64,000 bases of DNA from Lingula anatina (lineage: Eukaryota > Brachiopoda > Lingulata > Lingulida > Lingulidae): contig NW_019775754.1 in the NCBI RefSeq assembly GCF_001039355.2, forward strand, positions 95,761 through 159,760, read 5' to 3'. Both the position numbers and the translations under genes were made by a program. Shown here in pieces: positions 1 to 12,319 of the stretch (position 1 is the first letter of the stretch; each line of letters begins with the position of its first letter). Below the pieces are notes generated by a model. It worked only from the letters and a program-made list of their open reading frames with translations. It had not been told where the DNA came from and did not search any database.

Positions 1-1054
1 TAATTAGACGTTGAGGATGGACCTGTGCTTGGGCATCAGTTTAGGAGACGACAAAAATTTTAGCAAATCGTGGTTTACAGTGTACATAAATTGTTCTGCC
101 AACAATTATCATTCCTATTTCAAGAGTGATAATAATTGACTGTACTCTTACTCTTCAAACTCTACAGAACATAAAGGGAACACTTAATATATTTCTAAGT
201 GCCCAGGATATAAGCGAAATGCAAAGTAATTACATGCAATCCGATGCAAAGTGATAACTTGCAAGCCAAATTTATCTTCCACGATTTTTCCTCTGCCCAA
301 AATTTACACCATAAGTTTATTATTTTACATTATCAATCCAAAACGACCGTATTGGAATTTTCAGACATGCTCATATTTCCAAAATGGCTTAGAATTTCTT
401 TATATACAACTGTGCCAAGATTTCATGCTTGTAGGTAAAAATGTACAATTCACCCTTTTTTTCTGCACCATATTGCTGGACCATAGAGATAGTCGTAACT
501 AAATGCTAGTTAAAGAATGGAGTAGACCGGAAAATGGCTTTACAAAGATTTAAACCCCTCATGTGAGAAAAGTAAATGGGTATGGGCTGTTAACGGCAGT
601 TTGTAAACTCGTCTTAAAGTTTGATAGCTTAAAATGTGACGTCACTCGACCACGTGATCTAGATCTGTCGTTTTATTTTTGAAGATAGAGATAGGGTGTT
701 TTAAAACGCACTTTTTTGTAGTAATCGATTGTTCATATAGATTTTATAGGGTGGTTCTCGTTTTCAACATATCTCTCAGATTGAGTGCTAATTTCCTGAA
801 ATTTGAAAACTGCATGAAGTTAACTCTGCCTGAAACCCTTAAATAATGGTACATACAAATAGGTGCACTGGGGTCATGGACCATAATCCAATCATTGAAT
901 GCACTTTCTTTTCTTCTGTCATTTAAAAGTAGACCTATTAAACACCATACATATTCAGTTTTACATTTTATAATGAATACATTCATTTTATGTACAGTAC
1001 AGGTATAGAAGGATCTATACATGTATATAAGCAATTCGTTCATAAAATACTTAC
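1..1054. other. Non-coding left edge, probably intron 1 of the minus-strand SLC23-like gene
   Basis: No convincing exon on either strand. The longest open stretches lack splice sites and protein-like composition. On the minus strand this lies downstream of the splice donor at 1054, so it is probably intron. A perfect CRE palindrome TGACGTCA (637-644) is followed 6 bp later by an E-box CACGTG (651-656), the only regulatory-looking motif seen. Confidence 0.5.
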
Positions 1055-1252
1055 CTGCACTGCAAGGGTTATGACTGTGAAAAAAGGAGGTGAGGTGCCA
1101 AGACCAAATAATAACCGGTCGTCTTTTGTGTTCTGTTTCAGCGCTCCCTTGACTTCTGTGCCTGGAGGATTCTGTGTCAACATAGGCAGTATCTCGGGCG
1201 GTGCCAGGTCTGGTTCTTGGTTAGATTTACTGTCTTGAGACACAGCTTCCAT
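1055..1252 (-). CDS. First coding exon of a putative SLC23-like (nucleobase/ascorbate) transporter, partial
   Basis: The minus-strand ATG is at 1252-1250 and 66 codons stay open to a consensus donor (CAG|GTAAGT, at 1054) in phase 0. The first 45 or so residues are polar and low complexity, as expected for a cytoplasmic N-terminus. The end reads DDRLLFGLGTSPPFFTVITL and then AVQ. This resembles the entry to transmembrane helix 1 in SLC23 proteins, where a short LLY-x-PP-x(6)-L/F-Q motif precedes a histidine. Members of that family carry ascorbate or nucleobases across the plasma membrane. Remaining exons would lie left of the window. Seen: start codon, open frame and donor. Inferred: the family, from one short motif, so another multi-pass transporter is possible. 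Confidence 0.45.
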
Positions 1253-2756
1253 CCTGTTTGTTGGCGGCGGTTATAGTGTACTTTTTATCTCCTAGAAAGG
1301 ACAATGTTCCATAATCCACTTTAACTCAACTGGGCTAAGGACGCAGCAATTTTGACATACCAGTAGTTAACCCCTGTCTGTTTATACATGACTGGTTTCT
1401 ACTGACCTGCACTAAGGCTAGGCTATATCCATAAAGCCGTATGACAAATATTTCAAATATGTTTCTCTAAATGTCATTGCATAAGTGTAGCAATATGGTC
1501 TGACTAACAACAGCAGCCCTCCGCTGTCGTAAATCCGATGTTATCTTTTTTCTTTCAGCCTATATCTAATAAAGAAGTCTGGAAGAATACCCACACCACC
1601 GCGATTTCCACCTCTTTTCTTCCTCTGCGATATACAAAATGTGATGGCGAGTCCTACGAAGGGTAGTTTGCCCTTGCGATTATTTTGACCCATAGGGGCC
1701 TACTTCAAAATTAAGCACACAAGGTTACCAAACTCCATTCAAAATGTACCAAAGGCATTACTAACAAACGAAGAAATTGGTTTAATAATCTTAAAATTAT
1801 AGGAAAAGGCATTCTACAAACTGTGACTCATTTTACCGTGTTTTGTCTACCAATTTAAAAATTGTCATTTTATCAACCTAAATTACTGCTGTGCAAAAAT
1901 TGTTGTCGGATGTGCGTTTAGCATCAATTTCTGCCATAGAAAACACTTGTTAATCAAAACATATGAAATTCACCAACCCTATTCAACATAGGTACCAGTA
2001 TGTACATGTACTGAATGTAGTTACAAATGTTTCGTCTGTATTTTCAACAATGGTGGATTGACTGACCCAAATATAATTTATATATTATGTAACTCAAATT
2101 TCACACCAGAAATGGACTTTTTGACCCATTTCGCCTACAAATACACTTGTGTCTCTGGAATTATTATGTACCCTTCCCAAGCCTTACGGTGTGGGTAAAT
2201 GTACCCAAATATGGTCCCATTAATATGTTCAAAATACCACACATCGTAATTAAGATGTGCTAATGATGCTATACATTGAAGATTGCATATAAACAAACTA
2301 TAGGTTCAAGCGTCAGCGAATCGTGATTTTCAACGCAGCCTCTAATGTTTTGATAATGCTAAAACAACATCGCAATTAACATGGAACTGGACAAAATTCA
2401 CTTTGGTAAACTTACTAATTCTGTTTCATGTAGTATGACTTCTCAGTCCTACGTTGTGTATCGCCTGTGTTTATTGAATTCATAATGCGCAATATAAATC
2501 TGTATTCGTTCCGCATCTCTGGCTGCACTTGAACTTACATAGCCCTGTGAAAGTTGCAAGATAACTTAAGGTGACCCTGTCTCTGAGCGTGGTGTCAGAG
2601 ACCAAGACTGCGATCCCTTTTCTTTATCATGAAATTGTCACCATGGATGTGACGGAACTAATGGAATGCAGTTATAACAGTAGTTCATAATGCTATTATT
2701 ATTTGTTTTTGTTTTTTTTTTTTTTTTGTTTTTGTTTTTTTTTTTCTAAAATACAG
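1253..2756. other. Intergenic or intronic region with no identified exon
   Basis: Lies between the minus-strand first exon and the plus-strand exon at 2757. It should hold the promoter of the minus-strand gene and the missing 5' exon or exons of the plus-strand gene. I found no upstream exon with the required phase-0 donor. A short ATG frame near 1643 (MASPTKG...) has a GT after phase 1 and does not fit. The region ends in a very long T-rich tract (about 2705-2746), which serves as the polypyrimidine tract of the next exon. Confidence 0.4.
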
Positions 2757-5700
2757 GTTTCCCTCTTTTCTGAGTGGCATGGCATTAGCAAGGCAGAAGA
2801 AAAGGCCCTGAAGAAAATCTCACTTGAGTTGTCCTTTTTGGAGAAGAAACTGGATAAGTAAGACCTGCCAACAGAGACTGCTTAAAATATCATTAAATTT
2901 ATAGTGCTCCTTCATGGCATTTTAAAATATTTTCAGTTACCTAACAGACTCTATACATTTCAAAAGTGGGCATAAATTTTATTTTACTGTCATGTGGAAA
3001 AAATCCAAAACCTATATATAATTTGTAGAGTGCCATAACATTCTACCTGATTGCCAGTAAAATTCTGACTGTTTCAGTGAAATTTCTTTAAAGCAGCCAC
3101 TTACTGGCCCAGTTAATTTTTTCAGCTGTAACATGTACTCCAATTCATTTTATAAATGTTCAGGCTAAGTGTTGTCTTGATCTACAGACCTTTTGAAAAT
3201 CCCATGTTTTTGATCCTACATGTATTTGTAAGAATTAGCCGCTTTATCTTCTAGGATTTTTTTTTTCATTCGGCCCATTCGATTCTCAGACCTTGCTGGC
3301 CTGTGAGTTGAAAAGGATCTGGCACAGACTGGTATCAGCAAGTCAGATGAGGAAGAATATAATTATTTCTATTTGCACGGTGGAAAATACATAGACTGCA
3401 TCAAACTGGAAAACTGATCATACGATGAGTGATTATATAGAGAATCACAATCTACAGGGTCTATTAAGTGGAACAGGTAAACATCCCGATCACTCAATAT
3501 TGGAAGCTACACTGAAACATGTCTGTATGGATAACTTAGGTTGTGATGACATGCACAATATAAACCAAAACAAACAAATAAATAGCAACAGCAGTGGCCG
3601 CAGAATATACAAGTTCAAAGAAGGTAAAAGTGACATCTTTACGTCAGATATATATCAAGGCTAACAATCAAACAGATTATAGATAGTATCGAACTAATGA
3701 GGGAAAATCAAAATGAAGTTGACTACATGTATGAACGCGTAGTTAAAGAATTGATTAATGAAATGAATGCCACTGTTCCCTTATTGATATAAGAAACGGC
3801 GGGAAATCAAAAAAGAAGTTGAGAATATCCAAACCATATTGGTGTGACGAATTAACGGATTTATGGAAACGTATGCATAATGCAGAAATTCAATACTTTA
3901 AATTTAAAGGCCATCGATATATCAGAAATAGTCTGTTCATTGATTATAAAACAAAATTACAAGAATTTGACAAACGACTCCGGTTTCATGAAATAGAGAT
4001 GGCCTGTGTTAAAGATCATCAAATTTTGGGACTACATTAAAAAAGCCGGACCTAGGCGCAAATTACAAATCCCAATGGAAACGTATAACGAAAATGGTGA
4101 TGTAGTATATGATATCAATATTACTTATAAGAAATGGGAAAGCGAGTTTAGAAAATTATATAATGAAACTGACAAATGATTTCGATGCTGAATTTCTCGA
4201 ACAAAGTCTAGAATATAGAAGAACTATGGAGGGTGTAATGTCTGACCCCTCGTTTAATCCTAATTACAGCATAAATGGTACAATTGAAAAACAACAGGTT
4301 AGCGCAGCAGTAGCTAAGGCAAAGCAAAAGAAAGCTACGGGAGTAGATAATATCCCTAATGAAATTTTGAAAAACGAAACTATTATTGATTTATTAACGT
4401 CACTGTTCAATTTCATATTTGACACGGCATTATTACCAAGTATGTGGAGAAAAGCAATTATAATACCAATACCGAAGGACAGTAAACTAGATCCAAGAAT
4501 ACCGCTGAATTATAGAGGAATAAGTTTATTGTGTACCATATCAAAAATATTCAGTTCGGTTATAAACAAAAGAATCTCAGCGTACTGTGAGAACAATGGC
4601 TTACTGGTAGAAGAACAAAATGGCTTTAGAAAAAACAGGTCTTGTGAAGACCACATCTTTGTGTTAAACTCTATTGTTAAGAACAGAATGGAGGAGGGTA
4701 AAGACACTTTTGTAACTTTCATTGATTTGATGATAGCTTTTGATTTTTTTAAATAGAGATTTACTACTCCTCAAACTGATAAATATTGGCACTAACGGGC
4801 CTATGTATGCTGTGCTGAAATCTATGTACACACTAACAGAGTCATGTGTAAATCTCAATGGAAACAATACAAACTGGTTTGAAACGATGGCTGGTGTTAG
4901 GCAAGGTGAAAACCTATCACCTACCTTATTTGTACTATTCATAAATGATTTAGTTCAGAATATAAAAGCACATGGAAAAGGGGTAATGGTAGGTGACATT
5001 TGACTAGATATATTGTTGTATGCAGACGACATTGCTATTTTCAGTGAAACGCCGGAGGATATGAACATCATTATGAATACCTTACATGATTACCGCATGA
5101 AATGGAGACTACAAATTAATTGTAAGAAATCAAAAGTGATGCACTTTAGAAGTAAAGGTTCCCCATTGTGTGACATACCAATAAATATAAATAATAGAAT
5201 AATTGAGTATGTAAATGAGTATAAATATTTAGGCTTTTTATTTGATTGTCAGTAGCATGTGACCTATGAGTCCGGAGATAAATTGTTGTCTGAGTCGGGG
5301 GGTAGAGCCCTTGGATCAGTTATTAGTAAAACTAAAAGTCTCAGAAACATCAAGTTTAAATCGTACATGGAACTCTTCAATACTTGTGTGCTTCCAGTGT
5401 TAAATTATTCGTCTAGCGTTTGGGGTTATAAGTTATTTAAAAGCAGTGAAAGTACTATACTAAATAGAGCCATACGGTATTTTCTAGGTGTTCATAAGTT
5501 TGCTCCAATATTAGGGCTTCGAGGAGATACGGGTTGCATTCCTATACAAACTAGCTGGTGGCTGAATATGCTCAGATACTGAATAAAATTGGTTTTAATG
5601 GATTCAGCAAGGCTAACGAAAAGGGTCTTTATCGTAGATTATATAAGTGCATAAATAACTGGTCTAGTGAGATATATAGTATATTACAAAAATTAGACAT

Positions 5701-8700
5701 GACAAATAAATTTGAACATATGGAGTTAGTGGATGTGGATAGATCCGCAGAATGTTTGAAAGATCTAGTGGCGAGTAAATGGGAGAGAGATTTGCCCTCA
5801 TACAGTAAACTCAGAACTTACATAGGTCTACTATTTAAAAATAAATACAAGGTTGAGAACTTTGTAACCCACGAATTTGATAAAATGACTAGATCATTGG
5901 TAGCACAATTAAGATTTGTGATACTTCCGAATAGAATAGAAACGGGCAGGTTTGTGAGAGAAAAAAGTGGAAGAAAGAGTGTGTGTGATGTGTGACTGTG
6001 GAAAGATAGAGGATTAAAAGCATTATATTTTTGAATGTGCGGCCTACGATAACATAACAGATGTTGACAAAAATAACAGCAACTGATTTAGACTTTTTGA
6101 ACTTAAATTTGCCAGAGAAACTTGCAAAATTAATGGAGAAACATATAAAAATATTTAGTAATTATATAAAACGTGCCTATATGATACGGAAAGAGTTCAT
6201 TTATAACGAGTAACGTCATAGTTTGTATATGCATTCTATTATTTATACTTGTATATAATTAATGTTTTATATTTCCATAGTTACTATTAGTTGAACGTAC
6301 AGTATTTCTATTTATACATTATTTATTGTTTCTATGTATTTTCTTGTTCATTAATATATTAGAATAACAAATGAAACAGTTACTTATAAGCCCACTGGGG
6401 CTGGGTGCAAAAAGAAAAAAAATGTATCTGTATTACCTGCATTAGAGCACAGGTCACTTAAATAAACAAACAAACAAACATAATTATGTCTTTATTAATT
6501 ACTGCTTATGTGTAAAATTTTATTTTTGGTTTTGTTCTTCTATTGATATAATAAAATGGTTTTAACCACAGATACTACTCTAATGATACTTGAGTATAGA
6601 GTTGACTTAAAAGACATTTTAAGTTTATATAGTAAAAAAATACTAGTAGTTTGAAATTCTATATTCTCATCTTCATTTGTTTCACTTTAAAGAGCTCAGT
6701 TAATACTAAAATTTCTGATATATTTTGTACATAAATATATTTATGCATGAATAAAAATTATTATTAATGTTTAGCACTGTGTGTGAACTTGTTCACAGAC
6801 AAATGTGAACAGTGTTAGTATGTGTCAAAATTATCCTGAAAAAAAGAAAGATTTCCAAGATAAAGAAATTTATAAAGAATATTCAGAAAACTGACATGCC
6901 GTGGCATTGCCTCAACCTTTGGTTAAAATTTTACTTCAATGCATTATAATAGTAAAATTATACTGAGAAAAAAGATACTTTAAGAAATTTAAAACCAAAG
7001 TCACAAAGCTTAGGCGCTGTCACAATCTATATGTTTATGGGACCTTAGGGCTGGAGGGTCCAAACGTTTATGTATTAATATTATGTCTTTTGGCAGTGAG
7101 GACAGACGTTCACTGGAATGTCATTTTCACAAACCACAGTTGGGACGTTTTCTTTCGACTTCTCCTTGGTGATTTATCACTGGGGTGTGCAAAAAAAAAG
7201 TCATCTATCACCAACTCAAAAAAACTCATGGCGACCATCCTCAGTCACCACCTTATCTTCGCTTTCTATGATATCATTCCCTTCCAGCACATCGTCCAAA
7301 TAATCACCTGTGAAAAAATCATCAGCATGCAGCGCCGCTTTGACACTACTGATCTCGAGATCTAACGCAAAATAACGCATATGAAATTAATCTCCAAACT
7401 GACGAGAGCGACGCAGACGAAACTTTGAGACAGGAGCCCCGGCCCCGTAGCTAGCTCCGCCCACCGTAACAGACATCGGACAATAGAAAGGCTTATGTGT
7501 AATCTCCTTCTGTTATAACTCCTTGCTAATGGTGACAATTTCTTTGTAACACTAGCGGTGTCAGTGACCACTTCTGTGTCATAAAGAGTTAGGGAGCTGC
7601 TGATCACACCAGTGGCCAGTGCAGGATAAAAATTTCTGGCATTTGGAAAATTTGTTGTCATTTGAAGGGAGGGAGAGAAGCTTTGATATTTTTCGACTCA
7701 GTCCTTTTATTCTTTTCATCTATGACTCGGATTGATTATCAAATCTCCTTCAGATTGTTTTATTATTCAAAACCTTTTCTTTGCTGTGAGTGGGGTATCG
7801 TCTTAATCGCCTCATTCTTTCGATTCATGATTTAAATTACTTATATTTAATTCTATAAAGTAGTATTAGTATGAAAAAATTGCTTATGTTCATCTCATCG
7901 AACCGAAAAAGAAAGCCCAATGGGACCGAGTTGATAACTGTTTTAAAATAATAAGGTACTTACAATTCAATGCTGTTGGTGAAGAATTTTTCGGTCTAAC
8001 ACCAGTATCGCGCAAAATAATTAATTGTTGCAACCTCTGAAAATGTGGTCTTGATCTTTACCATATTTTTACCAAATAAGTTCAGTTTCATCGCAAACCC
8101 AATGATATTTCCTTTCCTTACTTTAAATCCTATCAGGACTGAGGTTCAAGTTGAAATGTGCACTTACCCTACTGAGCTGTTATCTACAGAAATGTTCACG
8201 TAGGCCTACAGGTGACAATTTCAATTTTATTGCAATTGATCTGCTGACTTGGAAACCCCTTGCTCTCCTTATCACGTATCAGGTGGTCTTAAATTGAGAA
8301 CTCGAAACGCTCCACGTTGTGGGGAACCCCTTTTAAGACCATCCCGGGGCCCCCACATTACATAAAATAACCCTTTATTGATAAAACCCCAGGGTTTGGG
8401 CACAATGGGCTCACATCTTTGCATAACGCTATCTGTAATACTGCTACGGAGATTCCCAGGTTCCTTGTCTTAAATTCTACACACCGAAAAGAATGAAACG
8501 ACACCATGTTGTAACTTCAACAGAATATATTTTGCTACACTAAAAGTTACATGATGCAAGTACATGTATGACCTCTCTCCTCCTCTTTCTAGCTCTATCT
8601 CTTCTACATACTACGTACTCCTCCTCTGCATATTGCTCCCCCCTTTAGATTTAAGTTTACAGGTTTTTATGCTAAACTTTATCAGTTAAACTGTCCATCA

Positions 8701-9187
8701 AATAACTTAAAAAAAACTGATTGGTTACTTCATACACAAGGCCACCTTCTTCCAGGTGGGCACTCCTAATAACACCCTGTAATCTAGTTCTAACAGATTA
8801 CTGGCTTCGGAACAAAAGGCATTAAAATTTGAACTGCAAGGTGTGAAGCCTTATCTGAACAACTTGTACAACTTGGCTTCCCATGTCTGAATTTTATGAA
8901 ACAATAGCTTCCTCTGATTGAGTTAATACTACACCATGTGTGAAAGTTTTAAAAGTACTAATTACACTTTTTTTTTTCTATACTATGGTTCCTGACAACG
9001 TGTTCGCTTTGTTCATTGACGTCAAAGTATTTCATCGTGTATGCATGTCACCAGTTTGTTTAAAATGTTTACTTGCAGTAATGATTGATGCCTGTGATAT
9101 ATGTGAAAATATAATGCCACTTTTTCTATTGTCAATAGATCGAGGATCTCGGAGACGAGTGAGGAAGACGACTCTCCTATAAAATGA
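2757..9187 (+). CDS. C-terminal exons of an unrecognised coiled-coil/acidic-tail protein (two exons)
   Basis: Model: join(2757..2857, 9139..9187). The first exon follows a long polypyrimidine tract ending ATACAG and is open only in phase 0, giving VSLFSEWHGISKAEEKALKK and then a charged helix ending FLEKKLD. It closes at donor AA|GTAAGA in phase 2. The second exon follows TCAATAG and supplies the one base needed, continuing the frame as KSRISETSEEDDSPIK and a TGA stop. The phase match and the typical acidic C-terminus support the join. An AATAAA lies about 180 nt after the stop. The intron is about 6.3 kb and contains a LINE. Upstream exons were not found and I do not recognise the protein. 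A second-haplotype copy of the last exon is at 14248-14296. Confidence 0.5.
3290..6480 (+). mobile_element. Non-LTR retrotransposon (LINE), 5'-truncated and decayed, copy 1
   Basis: Fragments in successive frames run in the order expected of a LINE ORF2. They are an endonuclease C-terminal end (GKHPDHSILEATLKH, about 3476-3520), a linker, a reverse transcriptase (KATGVDNIP, NYRGISLL, FIDLMIAFD, GVRQGENLSP, and catalytic YADD at about 5016), the thumb (EYKYLGFLFD) and a C-terminal region. Frame breaks occur near 4755, 5003, 5253 and 5580. The 3' end is an (AAAC)n-type tail at 6460-6480, typical of LINE insertions lacking long poly-A. The endonuclease 5' part and ORF1 are missing. The RT resembles the pol-like elements often called jockey/CR1-like in marine invertebrates, but I cannot fix the clade. 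It lies in the intron of the 2757-9187 gene, in the same orientation. Confidence 0.85.
6481..9138. other. Remainder of the intron between the two unknown-protein exons
   Basis: AT-rich and mostly featureless. It contains a short acidic ORF on the minus strand (7216-7380), listed separately. The empty site (AAATA at 8074-8078) corresponds to the place where the second haplotype carries an inverted-repeat element. A related tract is repeated at 11419-14247. Confidence 0.6.
7216..7380 (-). CDS. Candidate small acidic exon or ORF (54 codons), function unknown
   Basis: ATG at 7380-7378, stop at 7218-7216. It encodes MRYFALDLEISSVKAALHAD followed by a strongly acidic stretch (DDFFTGDYLDDVLEGN...). 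About 80 bp upstream, in the same orientation, is a GC-box-like GGTGGGCGGAG (7456-7466), so this could be a true first exon. The stop follows a seven-T run. In copy 1, removing one T would keep the frame open for about 35 more codons, so the real 3' boundary may be a splice site or a homopolymer error. The 165 bases are identical in the second haplotype copy (12155-12319), while flanking sequence shows differences. I do not recognise the product, and a chance ORF is possible. Confidence 0.3.
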   Translation of the reverse strand: MRYFALDLEISSVKAALHADDFFTGDYLDDVLEGNDIIESEDKVVTEDGRHEFF

Positions 9188-9366
9188 TGAAAACGACTAG
9201 ATTTGGCGCAGTATATTAAGGTTTCATTTTAAATTATGAACACAGATTGTCAGAAATAGTCGAATATTTTGTTCTGATTCTGCCCACACCTCTCCATGGC
9301 ATGCAAATCGTAAGAGCGGTGGAAATTTATTCAAAATCTCGGGCCTGCCTTTATTGTGAATGAACG

Positions 9367-9372
9367 AATAAA
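9367..9372 (+). terminator. Polyadenylation signal of the unknown plus-strand gene
   Basis: AATAAA about 180 nt downstream of the TGA at 9185-9187, conserved in the second copy at 14476-14481. Confidence 0.5.
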
Positions 9373-9654
9373 ACTGATATTCCTTGATAAATACCCTGAG
9401 TTCACTTCACTTACAGCTAATAAATTGCTGTTTTTTCAGATTAATTATTGTCATTTCCTCTCCAGGATCTGATCTCTGTAGAGTCTGAAAGGACAGCAAT
9501 GTGCACTCAACTTATTATTGCCTCGTAATGCCTCAGTGATATTAAGTTTCTTCATACATTTTATTTAAAGGCGGAAAGTCTTTCCATAATGCTAGAGTAA
9601 TTGTTGATGTAACAATGACCAATGTCTTCCCATAATACAACAGCAATTGTTGAT

Positions 9655-9655
9655 N
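9655..9655. other. Single-N contig join 1
   Basis: One N separates satellite sequence (left) from mid-LINE sequence (right). The right side restarts at the equivalent of 4708. Confidence 0.85.
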
Positions 9656-11418
9656 TTTTGTAACTTTCATTGATTTGATGAAAGCTTTTGATTTTTTAAT
9701 AGAGATTTACTACTCTTCATACTGATAAATATTGGCATTAACGGGCCTATGTATGCTGTGCTGAAATCTATGTACGCACTAACAGAGTCACGTGTAAATC
9801 TCAATGGATACAAACTGGTTTGAAACGATGGCTGGTGTTAGGCAAGGTGACAACCTATCACCTACCTTATTTGCACTATTCATAAATGATTTAGCTCAGG
9901 ATATAAAAGCACTTGGAAAAGGGGTAATGGTAGGTGACATTTGACTAGATATATTGTTGTACGCAGACGACATTGCTATTTTCAGTGAAACGCCGGAGGA
10001 TATGAACATCATTATGAATACCTTACATGATTACTGGATGAACTGGAGACTGCAAATTAATAGTAAGAAATCAAAAGTAATGCACTTTAGAAGTAAAGGT
10101 TCCCCATTGTGTGACATACCAATAAATATAAATAATAGAATAATTGAGTATGTAAATGAGTATAAATATTTAGGCTTTTTATTTGATTGTCATGTAACAT
10201 ATGAGTCCGGAGATAAATTGTTGTCTGAGTCGGGGGGTAGAGCGCTTGGATCAGTTATTAGTAAAGCTAGAAGTCTCAAAAACATCAAGTTTAAATCGTA
10301 CATGGAACTCTTCAATACTTGTGTGCTTCCAGTGTTAAATTATTCGTCTAGCATTTGGGGTTATAAGTTATTTAAAAGCAGTGAAAGTATACTAAATAGA
10401 GCCATACGGTATTTTCTAGGTGTTCATAAGTTTGCTCCAATATTAGGGCTTCGAGGAGATACGGGTTGCATTCCTATACAAACTAGCTGGTGGCTGAATG
10501 TGCTCAGATACTGGAATAGATTGGTTTTAATGGATTCATCAAGGCTAACGAAAATGGTGTTTATCATAGATTATAATAAGTGCATAAATAACTGGTCTAG
10601 TGAGATATATAGTATATTACAAAAATTAGACATGACATATAAACTTGAACATATGGAGTTAGTGGATGTGGATGGATCTGCAGAATGTTTGAGAGATCTA
10701 GTGGCGAGTAAATGGGAGAGAGATTTGCCCTCATACGGTAAACTCAGAACGTACATACTATTTAAAAATAAATACAAGGTTGATAACTATGTAACCCACG
10801 AATTTGATAAAATGACTAGATCATTTGTAGCACAATTAAGATTTGTTATACTTCCGATTAGAATAGAAACGGGCAGGTTCGTGAGAGAAAAAGTGGAAGA
10901 AAGAGTGTGTGTGATGTGTGACTGTGGAAAGATAGAGGATTAAAAGCATTATATTTTTGAATGTGCGGCCTACGATAACATAACAGATGTTGACAAAAAT
11001 AACAGCAACTGATTTAGACTTTTTGAACTTGAATTTGCCAGAGAAACTTGCAAAATTAATGGAGAAACATATAAAAATATTTAGTAATTATATAAAACGT
11101 GCCTATATGATACGGAAAGAGTTCATTTATAATGAGTAACGTCAAAGTTTGTATATGCATTCTATTATTTATACTTGTATATAATTAATGTTTTATATTT
11201 CCATAGTTACTATTAGTTAAACGTACAGTATTTCTATTTATACATTTATTTATACATTATTTATTGTTTCTATGTATTTTCTTGTTCATTAATATATTAG
11301 AATAACAAATGAAACAGTGACTTATAAGCCCACTGGGGCTGGGTGCAAAAAGAAAAAAAATGTATCTGTATTACCTGCATTAGAGCACAGGTCACTTAAA
11401 TAAACAAACAAACAAACA
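9656..11418 (+). mobile_element. Non-LTR retrotransposon (LINE), allelic copy 2, 3' half
   Basis: Equivalent of the second half of the LINE at 3290-6480. Here one frame stays open from 9954 to 10943 (about 329 codons) through YADD, the thumb (EYKYLGFLFD) and a C-terminal cysteine cluster (CVMCDCGKIED). Copy 1 has a stop at about 5253 and frame breaks near 5450 and 5580 in the same interval. Upstream of 9954 the frame is broken in both copies. A TAA ends the frame within the cysteine-rich C-terminus. The tail is again an AAAC-type repeat (11400-11418). Confidence 0.8.
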
Positions 11419-12154
11419 TAATTATGTCTTTATTAATTACTGCTTATGTGTAAAATTTTATTTTTGGTTTTGTTCTTCTATTGATATAATAAAATGGTTT
11501 TAACCACAGATACTACTCTAATGATACTTGAGTAGGCCTATAGAGTTGACTTAAAAGACATTTTAAGTTTATATAGTAAAAAAATAGTTTGAAATTCTAT
11601 ATTCTCATCTTCATTTGTTTCACTTTAAAGAGCTCAGTTAATACTAAAATTTCTGATATATTTTGTACATAAATATATTTATGCATGAATAAAAATTATT
11701 ATTAACGTTTAGCACTGTGTGTGAACTTGTTCACAGACAAATGTGAACAGTGTTAGTATGTGTCAAAATTATCCTGAAAAAAAGAAAGATTTCCAAGATA
11801 AAGAAATTTATAACGAATATTCAGAAAACTGACATGCCGTGGCATTGCTTCAACCTTTGGTTAAAATTTTACTTCAATGCATTATAATAGTAAAATTATA
11901 CTGAGAAAAAAGATACTTTAAGAAATTTAAAACCAAAGTCACAAAGCTTAGGCGCTGTCACAATCTATATGTTTATGGGACCTTAGGGCTAGAGGGTCCA
12001 AACGTTTATGTATTAATATTATGTCTTTTGGCAGTGAGGACAGACGTTCACTGGAATGTCATTTTCACAAACCACAGTTGGGACGTTTTCTTTCTACTTC
12101 TCTTTGGTGATTTATCACTGGGGTGTGCAAAAAAAAAAGTCATCTATCACCAAC

Positions 12155-12319
12155 TCAAAAAAACTCATGGCGACCATCCTCAGTCACCACCTTATCTTCG
12201 CTTTCTATGATATCATTCCCTTCCAGCACATCGTCCAAATAATCACCTGTGAAAAAATCATCAGCATGCAGCGCCGCTTTGACACTACTGATCTCGAGAT
12301 CTAACGCAAAATAACGCAT
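12155..12319 (-). CDS. Second-haplotype copy of the small acidic ORF
   Basis: Base-for-base copy of the 54-codon ORF at 7216-7380, inside duplicate tract A copy 2. The downstream homopolymer is one base longer here than in copy 1, which argues against a coding frame reading through it. Confidence 0.3.
   Translation of the reverse strand: MRYFALDLEISSVKAALHADDFFTGDYLDDVLEGNDIIESEDKVVTEDGRHEFF

Larger units (their letters stand above)
4708..9654. repeat. Duplicate tract A, copy 1 (contig end)
   Basis: This tract matches 9656-14762 over its whole length with scattered SNPs and small indels. It covers the second half of the LINE, the intron and the last exon of the unknown gene. It ends at the N at 9655, just inside the first units of the 46-bp satellite, and the second copy begins exactly after that N. 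This is the signature of two overlapping allelic contigs placed end to end. Confidence 0.85.

Noticed and set aside
1643-1664. MASPTKG as first exon of the unknown plus-strand gene
   Set aside because: Its possible donor leaves phase 1, but the exon at 2757 requires phase 0; the join would create an immediate stop.
7090-7365. Plus-strand 91-codon ORF
   Set aside because: Overlaps the better-supported minus-strand acidic ORF. No start context, and its frame changes between the two haplotypes at an A-run.
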